In this document: in pieces, positions 11,241 through 20,520 of the stretch | Layout: each line of letters starts with the position of its first letter | How positions within the stretch are numbered: the stretch's first letter is position 1 | Program-made: the position numbers and the translations under genes | DNA from: Posidonia oceanica | Lineage: Eukaryota; Streptophyta; Magnoliopsida; Alismatales; Posidoniaceae | Reading direction: 5' to 3' | NCBI GenBank assembly: GCA_037176725.1 | Contig: JAZBRS010000011.1 | Span: forward strand, 496,001 to 560,000 | Length of the DNA: 64,000 nt | The notes under the pieces: model-generated | Seen by the model: the letters and a program-made list of their open reading frames with translations, nothing else | Databases searched by the model: none | Told to the model about the DNA's origin: nothing

Positions 11241-11334
11241 AGGCCGTGGAGCTTTCATCAAAATGGAAACCCAAAGAAAATTGGGAATTTACTGCCAAAA
11301 CGGCGGTGCCCGAACAGGAAAGACAGTAGCCTAT

Positions 11335-11425
11335 CTCGCGACGTTATACGCGGCCGTAGTGTTGTCCAACGTTAGCCGCGGTTCTTCAAGCATCCAACGT
11401 TGAACGCTAACAATCAAGCATCCAA
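11335..11425. promoter_or_regulatory. AACGTT-word cluster 4, upstream of PMD B
   Basis: Words: GACGTTATACGCGGCCG, TTGTCCAACGTTAGCCGCGG, GCATCCAACGTTGAACGC and GCATCCAACGAG. About 190-280 bp upstream of the start of pseudogene B, the same relative place as cluster 2 for A. Confidence 0.55.
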
Positions 11426-11507
11426 CGAGTCAAAGCAGAATTGAGAGTAGAACAGCAAGAACCCTGGAGCACAACCAGGTCAACAAAGCAAGCTAAGCCA
11501 AAAAGTA

Positions 11508-12115
11508 TCATTTTCGACTCCCTTGGGTCTTCCCCTAGGCACGTCATGCTTTTACTTTCGACTCCCATGGGTCTTCCCCTAGGCACGTCAAGTTTTTATT
11601 TTCGACTCCCTTGGGTCTTCCCCTAGGCACGTCAAGTTTTTATTTTCGACTCCCTCGGGTCTTCCCCTAGGCACGTCAAGTTTTTATTTCCGACTCCCTC
11701 AGGTCTTCCCCTAGGCACGTCAAGTTTTTATTTTCGACTCCCTCGAGTCTTTCCCTAGGCACGTCAAGTTTTTATTTTCGACTCCCTCGGGTCTTCCCCT
11801 AGGCACGTCAAGTTTTTATTTTCGACTCCCTCGGGTCTTTCCATAGGCACGTCAAGTTTATATTTTCGACTCCCTTGGGTCTTCCCCTAGGCACGTCAAG
11901 TTTTTATTTTCGACTCCCTTGGGTCTTCCCCTAGGCACGTTAAGTTTTTACTTTCGACTCCCTCGGGTCTTCCCCCAGGCACGTCAAGTTTTTATTTTCG
12001 ACTTCCTCGGGTCTTCCCCTAGGCATGTCATGTTTGTTTTCAACTCCCTTGGGTCTTCCCCTAGGCATGTCAGGTTTTTTTATTTCCGCTTTCCTTGGGT
12101 GATCCCCTCGGCAAA
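11508..12115. repeat. 44-bp tandem array, about 13-14 units
   Basis: CGACTCCC recurs at 11515, 11559, 11603, 11647 and so on every 44 bp to about 12090. Each unit has an inverted-repeat core of the form CCTTGGG, a 4-nt turn, CCCCTAGG, followed by CACGTCAAG and a T-rich spacer. It lies in the 3' region of the Tat element, a known place for array growth in this lineage. Confidence 0.9.
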
Positions 12116-12119
12116 TCAG

Positions 12120-13230
12120 AAAGATCCCTAGAGCACAACCGAGATAACAAAGCAAACCAATCAAGCAAAGATCCCCGGAGCATAACCGGGACACCAAAGC
12201 AAAGATCCCCGGAGCACAACCGGGATAACAAAGCAAACTAATTAAGGAAAGATCCCTGAAGCATAACCGGGACACCAAAGCAAAGATCCCCGAAGCACAA
12301 CCGGGATAACAAAGCAAACCAATTAAAGAAAGATCCCTGGAGCGTAACCGGGACACCAAAGCAAAGATCCCCAGAGCACAACTGGGATAACAAAGCAAAC
12401 CTACCAAGAAAAGATCCCCGGAGCATAACCGGGACACCAAAGCAAAGAACCCCGGAGAACAATTGGACAAACAAAGCAAGCCAATCAAAAGCAGGTACCT
12501 CGGAGCACAATCAGAGAAATAAAGCAAGCCCCGGAGCATAACTGGGATACCAAAGCAAAGATACCCCGGAGTATAACTGGGACACCAAAGCAAATATCCC
12601 CAGAGCGTAATCGGGACACTAAAGTAAAGATCCCCGGAGCACAACCGGGATAACAAAGCAAACCTACCAAGGAAAGATCCCTGGAGCATAATCGGGACAC
12701 CAAAGCAAAGAACTCCAGAGCATAACCGGGACATCAAAGCAAACCCCGGAGCACAACCAGACAAACAAAGCAAGCCAATCAAAAGCAGGTACCCCGGAGC
12801 ACAATCGGACAAATAAAGCAAGCTCCGGAGCATAACCGGGATACCAAAGTAAAGATACCCCGGAGCATAACCGGGACACCAAAGCAAAGATCCCCGGAGC
12901 ATAACTGGGATAATAAAGCAAACCTACCAAGGATAGGTGTCCGGAGCACAACTGGACAAACAAAGCAAGCTCTGGAGCACAACCGGACAAATAAAGCAAA
13001 CCCTGGAGAACAACCGGACAAATAAAGCAAGCCCTGGAGCATAACCAGACAAACAAAGCAAGCCCCGGAGCACAACCGGACAAATAAAGCAAACCTCGGA
13101 GCACAACTGGACAAATAAAGCAAACCCCGAAGCGTGATCGGACAAACAAAGCAACCCCGGAGCACAACCGGACAAACAAAGCAAAATCAATCAGCAGAAA
13201 GAACCCCGGAGCATGACTGGGTCAACAAAG
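12120..13230. repeat. Tandem array of CCCGG-spacer-CCGGG hairpin units
   Basis: Roughly thirty units of about 30-46 bp. Core: CCCGG, AGCATAA or AGCACAA, then CCGGG, followed by ACACCAAAGCAAAGAT or ATAACAAAGCAAAC. Units alternate in the spacer (ACACC versus ATAAC), and later units have CCGGACAAAC instead. Both arms of each inverted repeat carry frequent C-to-T or G-to-A changes. Leu/Cys-rich readings on the minus strand are artefacts. Confidence 0.85.
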
Positions 13231-13612
13231 CAAAGCCAACGGTATTAGTGAACCCCCTGTTCACTAACTCCCGGGTCAAAAGATGATGGTCCCCACCAAG
13301 AATGTAGGCAACATTCACTGAAAGGACACTTGATTCTGACGAATAACGCCAACGGTATCGATGGACTCATTGTTCGTTGATTCCGGGTCACGAGATGACA
13401 GTCTCTGTCAAGTATGTAGGCAACATTCAATGTAAGGACACCTAATTATGACGAATAGAGCCAACGCGGTCGGCAGAGAAGAGATCGTTTCCCCTTTTGC
13501 CTCTCGCTCATGGGCCTCTCACTCACCAACCCACGTATCATGAGATGACGGTCCCCTAGGAGAGTGTAGGCTACACTCGAGGAAAAGGCACCTAATTATG
13601 ACAAATTGCATT
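13231..13612. repeat. Three diverged repeats of about 115-150 bp
   Basis: Three copies share GCCAACG, GATGACGGTC or similar, GTAGGCAACATTCA, AAGGACACCTAATTATGACGAAT. Copies begin near 13231, 13347 and 13460. The third is longer and more diverged. Confidence 0.65.
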
Positions 13613-13847
13613 CACGCATGTGTCAGTCCGCCTTGGGTGGTGAGAAAAATTCCTGAGCCAACCCGGTATACAAATTAAAGCCGGCGATGATGGAGAAACC
13701 TCATTACCTAGGGTCATGCATTGCATATCATGACCCCTTTTGCATTCCCGTCAGCACGCATCCATGCATAGCGCATTGTACTGCATTCGCATTGTATTGC
13801 ATTTGCATTGAGTGGTCATCGGAATCATTAGCTATCCATCCTTTTAC
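13613..13847. other. GCATT-rich stretch, no gene
   Basis: No coding signal. Rich in GCATTGCAT-like words. A similarly worded segment occurs at 26100-26180 in the other Tat fragment. Confidence 0.35.
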
Positions 13848-14045
13848 TTTGACCCCTGCGGGCCACCCCCGCAGCATGTCTTTTAGTTTGACCCTTACGG
13901 GCCATCCCCGTAGCATGTCTTTTAGTTTGACCCCCGCGGGCCATCCCCACGGTAGTGTTCTTTAGCTTGACCCCCACTGGTATTCCCCGTGGCATGTCGT
14001 TAGTTTGTTCCCCTTGGACAATCCCCTTGGCCGTGTTTCTTTAGC
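13848..14045. repeat. 39-bp tandem array with co-varying hairpin stems, five units
   Basis: Units start at 13848, 13887, 13926, 13966 and about 14004, each with TTTGACCC or a variant, a hairpin, and CATGTCTTTTAG. Stems: CTGCGGG/CCCGCAG in unit 1, TACGGG/CCCGTA in unit 2, CCG-GGG/CCC-CGG with one mismatch in unit 3, CCAC-GG/CC-GTGG in unit 4. Unit 5 does not pair. The layout resembles the 44-bp array at 11.5 kb, so the two arrays may be distant relatives. Confidence 0.8.
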
Positions 14046-14172
14046 CGACCTCTTTGTGTCCCGTCCAAGTGTGGTGGCAGTAGGCATTGGATTTCATTTA
14101 GAACCCCCAAGTAGCGCCACACGGGGGTATCGTCTCGCCTTGTAGATAACTTCGTGCCGAAGCCATCTTCAA

Positions 14173-14188
14173 GGAGGGGCAATCTATA
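14173..14188 (+). other. Polypurine tract of the Tat element
   Basis: AAGGAGGGGCAATC directly before the LTR start. A purine run at this place primes plus-strand DNA synthesis in LTR elements. Its fit with the following LTR start supports the element orientation. Confidence 0.55.
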
Positions 14189-14394
14189 GATACCCCGTTT
14201 TGACACTCCCTTCATGTTAGGATAGTTTCTTGCATTAGGTCGCTTTTAGGGGTCCTCCACCCATTTCTGAATCTCACTTGAGCCAAATGTTCATCTCAAG
14301 TCCAAAATGCTATACCTTTCTAAGCCCCAAATGTTGGTAACCTGAGTGTTCTTCACGTCCTAACCAAATTTGGAAGTCAAATTGATTAAGGGTG

Positions 14395-14710
14395 TTGTCC
14401 GCTGGATTCTCAACGTACAACGTTGGCCGCTGGTTTTCCAACGGCTAACATTGGCCGCTGGCTTTCCAGCGTCCAATGTGGCAACCCAGTCAGCCAAAGC
14501 TTTCCTTATTTGGCCTAATCCAGAAATCATGTTTTTGCCTTCTTTGGAACCTGTTGACCGGTCAAAGCCATCAAAGTCGAGTTTAATCGCACTTAAAGAC
14601 TCCTTAATTGGAGAATCTTCTCTAATCCTGGCAGTTATGCCTCGGAGGTCGTTATACGTGAGTTCTCTCGCTTATAACGTTATACGCTGGTTTTCAGCGT
14701 ATAACACTTC
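14395..14710. promoter_or_regulatory. AACGTT-word cluster 5 inside the LTR
   Basis: Two groups (14395-14480 and 14650-14710). Words: AACGTACAACGTTGGCCGC, CGCTGG-CTTT-CCAGCG (hairpin), GCGTCCAATG, CTTATAACGTTATACGC (12-bp perfect palindrome TATAACGTTATA) and ACGCTG-GTTTT-CAGCGT (hairpin). They lie 60-375 bp upstream of the LTR TATA box, where enhancer elements of an LTR promoter would be. Confidence 0.6.
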
Positions 14711-14769
14711 TGAAACAGGAAACTCTGCTGACTTGGCATTTGTGTCCTTTTTTGTTCCTCCCTTGCTTC

Positions 14770-14777
14770 TATAAAAG
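14770..14777 (+). promoter_or_regulatory. LTR TATA box
   Basis: TATAAAAG followed by a GA-rich leader. Upstream lie the AACGTT words. Probable U3 promoter of the Tat LTR. Confidence 0.6.
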
Positions 14778-15414
14778 CAAGGGTACCCCCACTGAGTTCA
14801 AGGTTGGAATTTTGAGAGAGAAAAGAAGCTAAGAAGCTTTGGAACTCACATGCTCTTGAGATTAAAAATCTTAGAAAAGTGAGGTCCTCAAGAACTGAAA
14901 AAGAGAAGAGAGTTTTTGAAAGAAGGAGAGTCTTAGAAAAGCTTGAGGATCCTTTTGTCGTTGTTGGTTTCATGCCAACACGGTTTGCACCTTGTGCATA
15001 GACAGAGGAGACTCTATTTCGTTCATTTCCCATTTTTTATTTCTAATATTACATGTTTAATTCCGTAGTATAATCAAGCATTTTTATTTCAAGTTCATAT
15101 ACTTTTAACTAGGCATACATCTCTTTCATTTACAACCAGGGGGATCAAACCCCTCGGGTACGTATCTCACTACGTTTTCTTTACTTTCATTTCTACTAAT
15201 TCTGGATAGATTACTACACATATTGATCCATTTTTATATTGTCTTGTTTGTTTTGCTTTGCTAACGTTTGTCATACAAGGAGGAAGAAGGAAGAAAGAGC
15301 TTACCGAGCACGGGCATCCTTGGGCAATGCTGGCGTTGTCCCAAGGTAGCTGAACCCGCAACCACATTACATCTCCCCAAAGGCGTCTCGAGGGCCGGCG
15401 AAAGCGAACCGAGA

Positions 15415-15595
15415 GTGGCGATCACACTGATTCCATCACACGTGGAGTGACGGAGTCGGATACAAAAAAGGGGGACCTCGAGAAAGAGAAGATAGAGCGA
15501 GCAAAGGAGGGAGTCAAAAGAAGCCTTTTTCTTCCCTAAACCTACCTCCATCCATCATCTTCTTCTTCTCCTCCACAAAATCCCATATCCACAAC
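15415..15595. other. Junction segment between Tat LTR and Athila pol
   Basis: Contains the degenerate primer-site candidate at 15416 and a pyrimidine-rich stretch up to 15595. RT coding begins abruptly at 15596, and the upstream codons in that frame are not RT. So 15595/15596 is a break between two elements. Confidence 0.45.
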
Positions 15596-17784
15596 ATGGT
15601 GGAAAGATTTTTAGAAATCTTCATGGATGACTTTTCCATTTTTGGATCCACATTCTCTGAATGCCTCCATCATCTTGAGCTAGTGTTAAAAAGATGCACT
15701 GAAAAGAATTTGACACTGAATTGGGGAAAATGTCACTTCATGGTCCAACAAGGGCATTGTTTTGGGCCATATCATCTCAAAAAAGGACATCGAAGTGGAC
15801 CAAGCAAAAGTGGAGCTTATTGAAGCTCCCTCCACTAGCAAATGTCAAGAATATTAGGGCCTTCTTAGGACTTGCAGGATTTTATAGAAGATTTATTAAG
15901 GATTTTAGCAAGGTTGCTAGACCCTTAACTAATCTATTATCTAAAGATGTCCCTTTTGACTTCTCCCATGAATGCCTCAAGGCATTTGAACGTCTTAAGA
16001 AGGAGTTGACTTCCGCTCCTATCATTCACCCACCTAAGTGGACCCAACCTTTCGAGCTCATGTGCGATGCATCTGATTATGCAATCGGAGCAGTGTTAGG
16101 TCAAAGGATGGACAAGTTGCCTCATGTGATCTACTATGCTAGTAGAACATTAAATGATGCTCAATTAAATTATTCTACCACTGAGAAGGAATTTTTAGCT
16201 GTGGTATTTGCTTTAGAGAAATTCCAGTCCTACTTAATTGGGTCTCACACCATCATCTACATTGACCATGAAGCACTGAAACACCTTTTAGCAAAGAAGG
16301 ATGCAAAAGCCCGGCTAATTAGGTGGATCTTGCTTCTTCAAGAATTTGATCTTGAAATTAGGGACAGAAAGGGTTGCGAGAATGTGATAGCTGACCATTT
16401 GTCCCATCTTAATCTTGAACCATCCAATGACCCTCCAATCAATGATAGTTTCCCTGATGAACAGTTATTGGCAATTTCTTCTGAACCATGGTTTGCAGAC
16501 ATAGTCAATTACTTAGTAACTGGTGTCACTCCCACATACTGGTCCAAACAAGATAGGCACAAATTCATGTCCCAAGTAAAATTCTTTTACTGGGACGATC
16601 CATATGTCTTTAAGTACTGTCCTGACCAGATTGTTAAGAGATGCATTCCAGACCAAGAGGTTAGAAGTGTGCTGTCTTTTTGACATGATCAGGCCTGTGG
16701 AGGTCATTTTGGACCCAAGAAAACAGCTACCAAGGTGCTTCAATGTGGATTTTACTGGCCCACTTTGTTCAAAGATGCGTATGAATACTACAAGAGTTGT
16801 AATAGGTGTCAACAAGTGGGTAGGATTACAAGAAGGAATATGATGCCATTACAATTCATATTGAAAGTGGAGATTTTTGTTGTGTGGGGGATTGATTTTA
16901 TGAGCCCATTTCCTAATTCTCATGGCTATTTATGCATTCTTGTGGCGGTTGATTATGTGTCCAAATGGATAGAGGCTATACCATGTAAATCCAATGACAA
17001 CAAGGTGGTCATTGAATTCCTAAAAGAGCATATTTTTTCTAGGTTTGGTATGCCACGAGCCATCATCAGTGATAGAAGCAGACATTTTTGTAACCGATCA
17101 TTTGAAGCCTTGATGAAAAAGTATTCTATCACCCACAAGCTTGCCACTCCATATCATCCTCAAACAAGAGGTCAAGTGGAGGTATCTAATAGGCAAATCA
17201 AGCAAATTTTGGTGAAAATGATTAAGCCAAATAGAAAAGATTTGTCTGAGAAGATAAATGATGCATTATGGGCCCATCGGACATCATTTAAGACCAATTT
17301 AGGAATGTCTCCATATAAGCTTGTTTTTGGAAAAGCTTGTCACCTACCTGTTGAGTTAGAACATAATGCACTTTGGGCTATCAAGTAATTAAACCTGGAC
17401 TTAGAATCAGTGGGGTAGAAAAGAAAATTACAATTAACTGAACTTAAAGAATTGAGGAATGAAGCGTATGACAACTCGAAAATCACTAAGGAGAAAACCA
17501 AAATCTTTCATGATAAAAGAATTCTAAGGAAATCATTTTCACTAGGTCAAAAGGTTCTCCTTTACAATTCTAGGCTTCACCTATTTCCAGGAAAATTAAG
17601 GTCTAGATGGACTGGACCTTATGTAGTTAAAAGTGTGTATCCTCATGGGGCTGTAGAAATTGAAAATCCTAAGAGTAGTGAAATTTTCAAAGTCAATGGT
17701 CAGCGGTTAAAACTGTTCTTGGAATTACCCACTGGAAAGGAAGGTGAGGGCATGGTTCTTCATGATCCTCAATATCTTGGGTAA
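15596..17784 (+). pseudogene. Athila-type gypsy pol: RT end, RNase H, integrase
   Basis: Starts inside RT just before the catalytic block (FMDDFSIFG, about 15620). RNase H follows ([52 protein letters not shown]), then integrase with [19 protein letters not shown] zinc ligands, [21 protein letters not shown] and [21 protein letters not shown]. The C-terminal part runs to HDPQYLG. Two one-base shifts lie near 15750 and 15820. Beyond 15820 one frame runs to 17784, broken only by TGA 16681, TAA 17386 and TAG 17416. The D-D-E residues are visible, with SDR in place of the usual SDG. The rest of the element's 5' half is missing. Confidence 0.9.
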
Positions 17785-19178
17785 GTAATGATCATAAATT
17801 GTGAATATGTATAAAATGTACATAACTTTTCTTTTCTTAGCAGTAGAAACATTACATCCCGAATCAAGTATCATTCTTCAAATTTTAATTGTTTTGCATT
17901 GATCATATCAATTGTTGCATACATTGAGGACAATGCATGGTTTAGGTATGGGGGGAGTCTTCTTTGCATCTTTTTCATTTTTCTTTAGTTAGAGTTTTTT
18001 GTGTGACATTTCATTAAAAAAAAATAAAAAATAAAATAAAATAAAGTTTTCTTAGAGTTAGAACTGTATGTACAAAAATTTTCTTTTCATTTTCTTTAAT
18101 TAGAATCTTTTGTGTATCTTTTCTCTAAAAAAAAGGAAAAAAAAAGAAATAAACAAAAACAAAAACAAAAAAAAAGGAATTATCTGTAATAATTTAGCTA
18201 GCTAGGGGTGGATAAGTAACTTTGAATTTGAGTTTAAAGGTAAAACTGATAGAATGGAATCTCTCAAACCCTAGAGTGGAGACAAAATCTAAAAAATAGC
18301 ATCATCTAGATTATCCTTAAGCATGTGTACCTTATCTTGCACTTACACTTTAGTCATTAACTATGGAGAATAAAGGAAGACCTAAAACACCAGAGCATCA
18401 AAAGAGAAAAAGAGAAAAAAAAAAAAGAGATTGCTGAAAGTTTAACAATCACTAAGTAACTAGGTAACCGTGCCTCAAGAAGTATTGGATATTCACGTAA
18501 AAAGGTGGTTGGAGGACAAAAGCATGGAAAAGAAAAATCTTGTCTTTGTGGCCTTGGTTACTTGAGTGATTAAGTCCTTAGAGGTGTCTCAACACCTGGT
18601 GTCCTAAAGCCATTTGGTTAGCGAATCACTAACCTAAAGCTCGATAAATAAGTAGCCAAGAAAAAGCCTAAGAAAGCAATAATAAAGTTCTCTAAATTAT
18701 TCAATTAAGATAACAAGGTGTTCAGGTTGGACTTAAAAATCATTGTTAATGACTATTTTCACAAACACAAGGTACATGTGAGTCAAAGGTAAAGAAGGAT
18801 GATGTGAAAGATAGGAAAGAGTCTCCATGACATGAGGAGGAGGGAAAGATCTTGACTTGAGGTAGAGTTGGAGAACAAAATCTCAAGGTAGTTTAGAAGC
18901 ATCCTAACTTGTTAAAATATTACGGATAATGATAGTGTAAATAACTTTTTTATCTTTCTTTATTTTTCCCATTTCTTCTGGGATTTTGTGGGTAGATCCG
19001 CTGCAAACCCTCACGAGACACCACTCATCCACTAGGGCAACCTAGGGATTTAAAGGCTTGTTGCACATGCTAAGTGCAATCACGATTCCTACGAAAGTGA
19101 GTTAGGATTTTCTTTCTTTATTTTTTTTTCTTTTTGAGCCAGTTTTGCTCGAAGACTAGCAAAAGATAGGTACGGGGG
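17785..19178 (+). other. Athila 3' untranslated region
   Basis: Non-coding, A/T-rich with A-tracts (18018-18060, 18126-18180). Contains the Athila-type phrases ACATTGAGGACAATGCATGG and GGTATGGGGGGAG after pol. Ends in AGCCAGTTTTGCTCGAAGAC and the polypurine-like TACGGGGGTATT at 19168-19178. The same text recurs at 40905-42440, showing a second copy of this family. Confidence 0.7.
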
Positions 19179-19377
19179 TATTTGATTAGTATATTATTCT
19201 TACATATTTTATGCCCATATTTATCTCTTTTGTTCTTAAATAATATTACTCGAGGTATTTTGTGCAATTTGTGTAGGAACTTTGCACCTAAAGAGAAAAG
19301 AGAAAAAGAAGGAAGAAAAATGACAAATGGAAAAAGAAATGCAAATCCAAGGAAAAAAGAAATGCAAATCCGTACAA

Positions 19378-19382
19378 GATAT
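19378..19382. other. Target-site duplication GATAT (left)
   Basis: GATAT immediately left of the LTR. The same five bases lie at 25008-25012 immediately right of the other LTR, proving insertion of 19383-25007 as one unit into the Athila LTR. Confidence 0.9.
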
Positions 19383-20503
19383 TGTTAGGATTCTAGGCTT
19401 CATTAGAGAGGGGGTGAATAGTGATTTAAAGGATAAGTGTAGATTTTAAAATTCTCTTTAATTATTTTAAGTAAATTAGCAAGTAAATGAAATATAGAGA
19501 TATGGATTTGAATGTTTAAACTAAAACATGCATAGAAGGGGATGAGAGGCAATGAAAATATACACAAGTAATTTTATAGTGGTTCAGCCACCCTGGCCTA
19601 GTTCACTCCCTGAGAAATCCCCTCGAGAGTTACCTTAACTTTGATCTTGTTTCGGGCCAAGATCTTGCCAGACACCTTAACGAGACCATACCAAGCTCTC
19701 GCAAAAACCGCGGTAACCCTTCTCGCTCCCGGAGAAGAACTCACACAAGAAAACTGAAGATTACAACTCTGTTGACTCTTTTCTATATCTTCCAAAACTC
19801 TTTCGGCAATGTGGAAATGATGGGAATGTATCTCTCTTGCTTTGAGAATCTTTCTCACAAAATAGGAGTGGAATACTTGGAAAATGATGTGGCTTGAAGT
19901 ACTATATGATGTGTTCTGTCTATGTCATGAATGGAGGTCCTATTTATAAGAAAACATGGGTAAAAGTTTGTCTCTAACGGCTCTTTCAACGTTCACAAAC
20001 GACTAGTCAAACAGTAGACTGGAATTTTTCGGTATGCCGTTTTAGCTTAGATTGTTATAGCAAATACGACCAAATCGGTAGACCGTAAAAAATCGGTATG
20101 CCGAAAATCTCTGATTCGGTAGACCGTAAAATTTCGGTAGACCGTTTTGCATGAAAATTCTGCATTTCACCATTTCCATGATTTTGAAGCTTTTTGCAAA
20201 TTTTCTCGAACCACTTGCTCATGGACCTACATGCTTCTAACCTAGGGTACTCTAAGGTTAACTAGGTCACTCTTTCATGATTCTTGGGGATTTTATAAAA
20301 GACATATTACAACTCAAATATATTACAAAAGTTACATATTTAGAGTTGAACACAAGTCTTCAAGTTTTCATTGAAGCTCCATGAGTCATTTTGCCTTCTT
20401 CTTTTTCAAGGTTTATAAGAATACTTTCTTAACCTAATAAGAATGGTTAGAACACAAAATATTTTGTTATCATCAAAACCGAGATGAGGCAATTTTGCCA
20501 ACA
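19383..20503 (-). repeat. 3' LTR of the gag-only element
   Basis: 1121 bp, about 95% identical by eye to 23889-25007. Holds a TATA box (plus-strand TATTTATA at 19941-19948) and five CGGT-type words between 20030 and 20145 (CGGTATGCCG, CGGTAGACCG). The few differences include changes within these words. Confidence 0.9.
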
Positions 20504-20520
20504 ATCTCCCCCTTTTTGAT
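20504..20520 (-). other. Polypurine tract of the gag-only element
   Basis: Minus-strand AAAAAGGGGGAGAT directly upstream of the 3' LTR. Confidence 0.75.

Larger units (their letters stand above)
1..15414 (+). mobile_element. Decayed Tat-lineage Ty3/gypsy retrotransposon, 5' truncated
   Basis: Order on the + strand: RT N-terminal half (235-860), coding minisatellite, integrase C-terminal tail (about 2140-2310), very long 3' region with three PMD pseudogenes on the opposite strand, tandem arrays, polypurine tract and LTR (from about 14189). Extra antisense ORFs between integrase and the 3' LTR, and tandem repeats in a hypervariable 3' UTR, are known traits of the Tat lineage (Ogre, Retand, Grande relatives). 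The lineage call rests on RT wording such as YEDMPGL and CPKDDFPLPHIDLLVDN. The central RT, RNase H and most of integrase are missing, so this is an internally deleted copy or several fragments. The 5' limit lies outside the window. Confidence 0.65.
14189..15414 (+). mobile_element. LTR of the Tat element, about 1.2 kb
   Basis: Begins TATAGATACCCCGTTTTGAC; Tat LTRs commonly begin TGTAGATACCCC, so the terminal TG appears mutated to TA. Contains word cluster 5 (14395-14710), a TATA box at 14770 and a long untranslated leader. The 3' end is uncertain. It is placed at 15414 because TGGCGATCACACTGA at 15416 resembles the Tat primer-binding site TGGCGACTCCRCTGGGGA, which would make this LTR a 5' LTR or one shared by two elements. 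Confidence 0.5.

Noticed and set aside
11940..13190. Long minus-strand ORFs with Leu/Cys-rich repeats, membrane-protein-like
   Set aside because: They are translations of the 44-bp and CCCGG tandem arrays; no independent start, motif or conservation.
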